Source: Acidobacteriaceae bacterium
GTDB lineage: Bacteria > Acidobacteriota > Terriglobia > Terriglobales > Acidobacteriaceae
Direction of reading: 5' to 3'
DNA: 44,395 bases
Assembly (NCBI GenBank): GCA_030041305.1
Contig: JASHOC010000245.1
Coordinates: 1 to 44,395, forward strand
The notes below the pieces were generated by a model. The model made no database searches, was not told the origin of the DNA, and was given only the letters and a program-made list of their open reading frames with translations. Of this stretch, positions 44,221-44,395 are shown piece by piece. The translations under genes and the position numbers were made by a program. The first letter of the stretch is position 1, and each line of letters opens with the position of its first letter.

Positions 44221-44322
44221 ATGATGATGTTTCGGAAAAAGCCCGATTTGGGCCGCCGCTTCACATGCGGAGCCAGCCACGAGATTCCTTGGTGGATTCA
44301 AATTCATCTCGGTTTGGATTGA
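44221..44322 (+). CDS. Very small ORF of uncertain status
   Basis: A 33-codon frame starts at three consecutive ATG codons and reads MMMFRKKPDLGRRFTCGASH, ending in a Trp-rich segment. There is no strong ribosome site and no recognisable family. It lies in the accessory right end of the window. Coding status is doubtful. Confidence 0.2.
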   Translation: MMMFRKKPDLGRRFTCGASHEIPWWIQIHLGLD

Positions 44323-44395
44323 GCATGGACGGGAGCTCTCCCGTTTCTGCCGGAGCATGGTCGCTGGACCTAAGAGACCAAACCCAGGAGGGGCA

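Overview
The window is GC-rich DNA of a chromosomal, housekeeping type. The gene content points to a soil-type member of the Acidobacteriota, probably class Terriglobia: many secreted peptidases and esterases, Tat- and Sec-exported proteins of unknown role, a CE15 esterase, FG-GAP and beta-propeller exported proteins, and a split metH. No rRNA or other phylogenetic marker was compared, so this is inference. The first bases lie inside a dispersed repeat whose second, complete copy is at 39707-39815, so the left edge may be a contig break at a repeat.

Layout. 1-340: repeat copy, tRNA-Pro(GGG) and its terminator. 387-5523 (minus): an exported protein and a two-gene methionine synthase whose reading frames overlap by 4 bases. 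5723-7921 (plus): ftsY-ribD, ending in a heptanucleotide repeat tract. 7994-10343 (minus): a Tat-exported SelA-like PLP enzyme and truB. 10344-13032: a gene-poor stretch with one clear small gene (11276-11560) and two diverged copies of a repeat, probably decayed mobile DNA. 13033-16290: two large exported beta-propeller proteins, convergent. 16527-22696: xylulokinase, a DUF4142 protein, an AIM24/TIGR00266 protein, hemL and a XylE-type xylose symporter. 22833-23040: a purU gene reduced to its two ends. 23064-29377: cupin, DinB-like protein, membrane proteins, CE15 glucuronoyl esterase, GYD protein and a secreted S10 carboxypeptidase. 29448-33135: exported and cytosolic cyclophilins in tandem, and recQ. 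33166-39675: a degenerate amidohydrolase, exported and outer-membrane proteins, mutY and a secreted M28 peptidase. 39707-40840: the complete 109-bp repeat next to a truncated pentapeptide-repeat gene, a zinc-ribbon protein and OsmC. 41111-44395: tRNA-Leu(CAG) followed by a mobile region.

The right end is the most informative accessory part. A 2261-bp IS1595-type element (41225-43485) has 26-bp inverted repeats, a perfect 8-bp target duplication (CTTACCGC), a transposase, an opposing 52-codon ORF and a membrane passenger gene. Removing it in silico joins tRNA-Leu to three TGGTGTCCA direct repeats and a truncated tyrosine-integrase-like N-terminus, which looks like the remains of a tRNA-targeted integrative element.

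Functional links: the XylE symporter, xylulokinase and CE15 esterase together suggest use of glucuronoxylan-derived sugars, although they are not one operon and no xylose isomerase is seen. The secreted S10 and M28 peptidases fit protein scavenging. I found no CRISPR array, rRNA or complete prophage. The best candidates for undescribed biology are the 109-bp repeat with 14-bp terminal inverted repeats and the passenger gene of the IS1595-type element.
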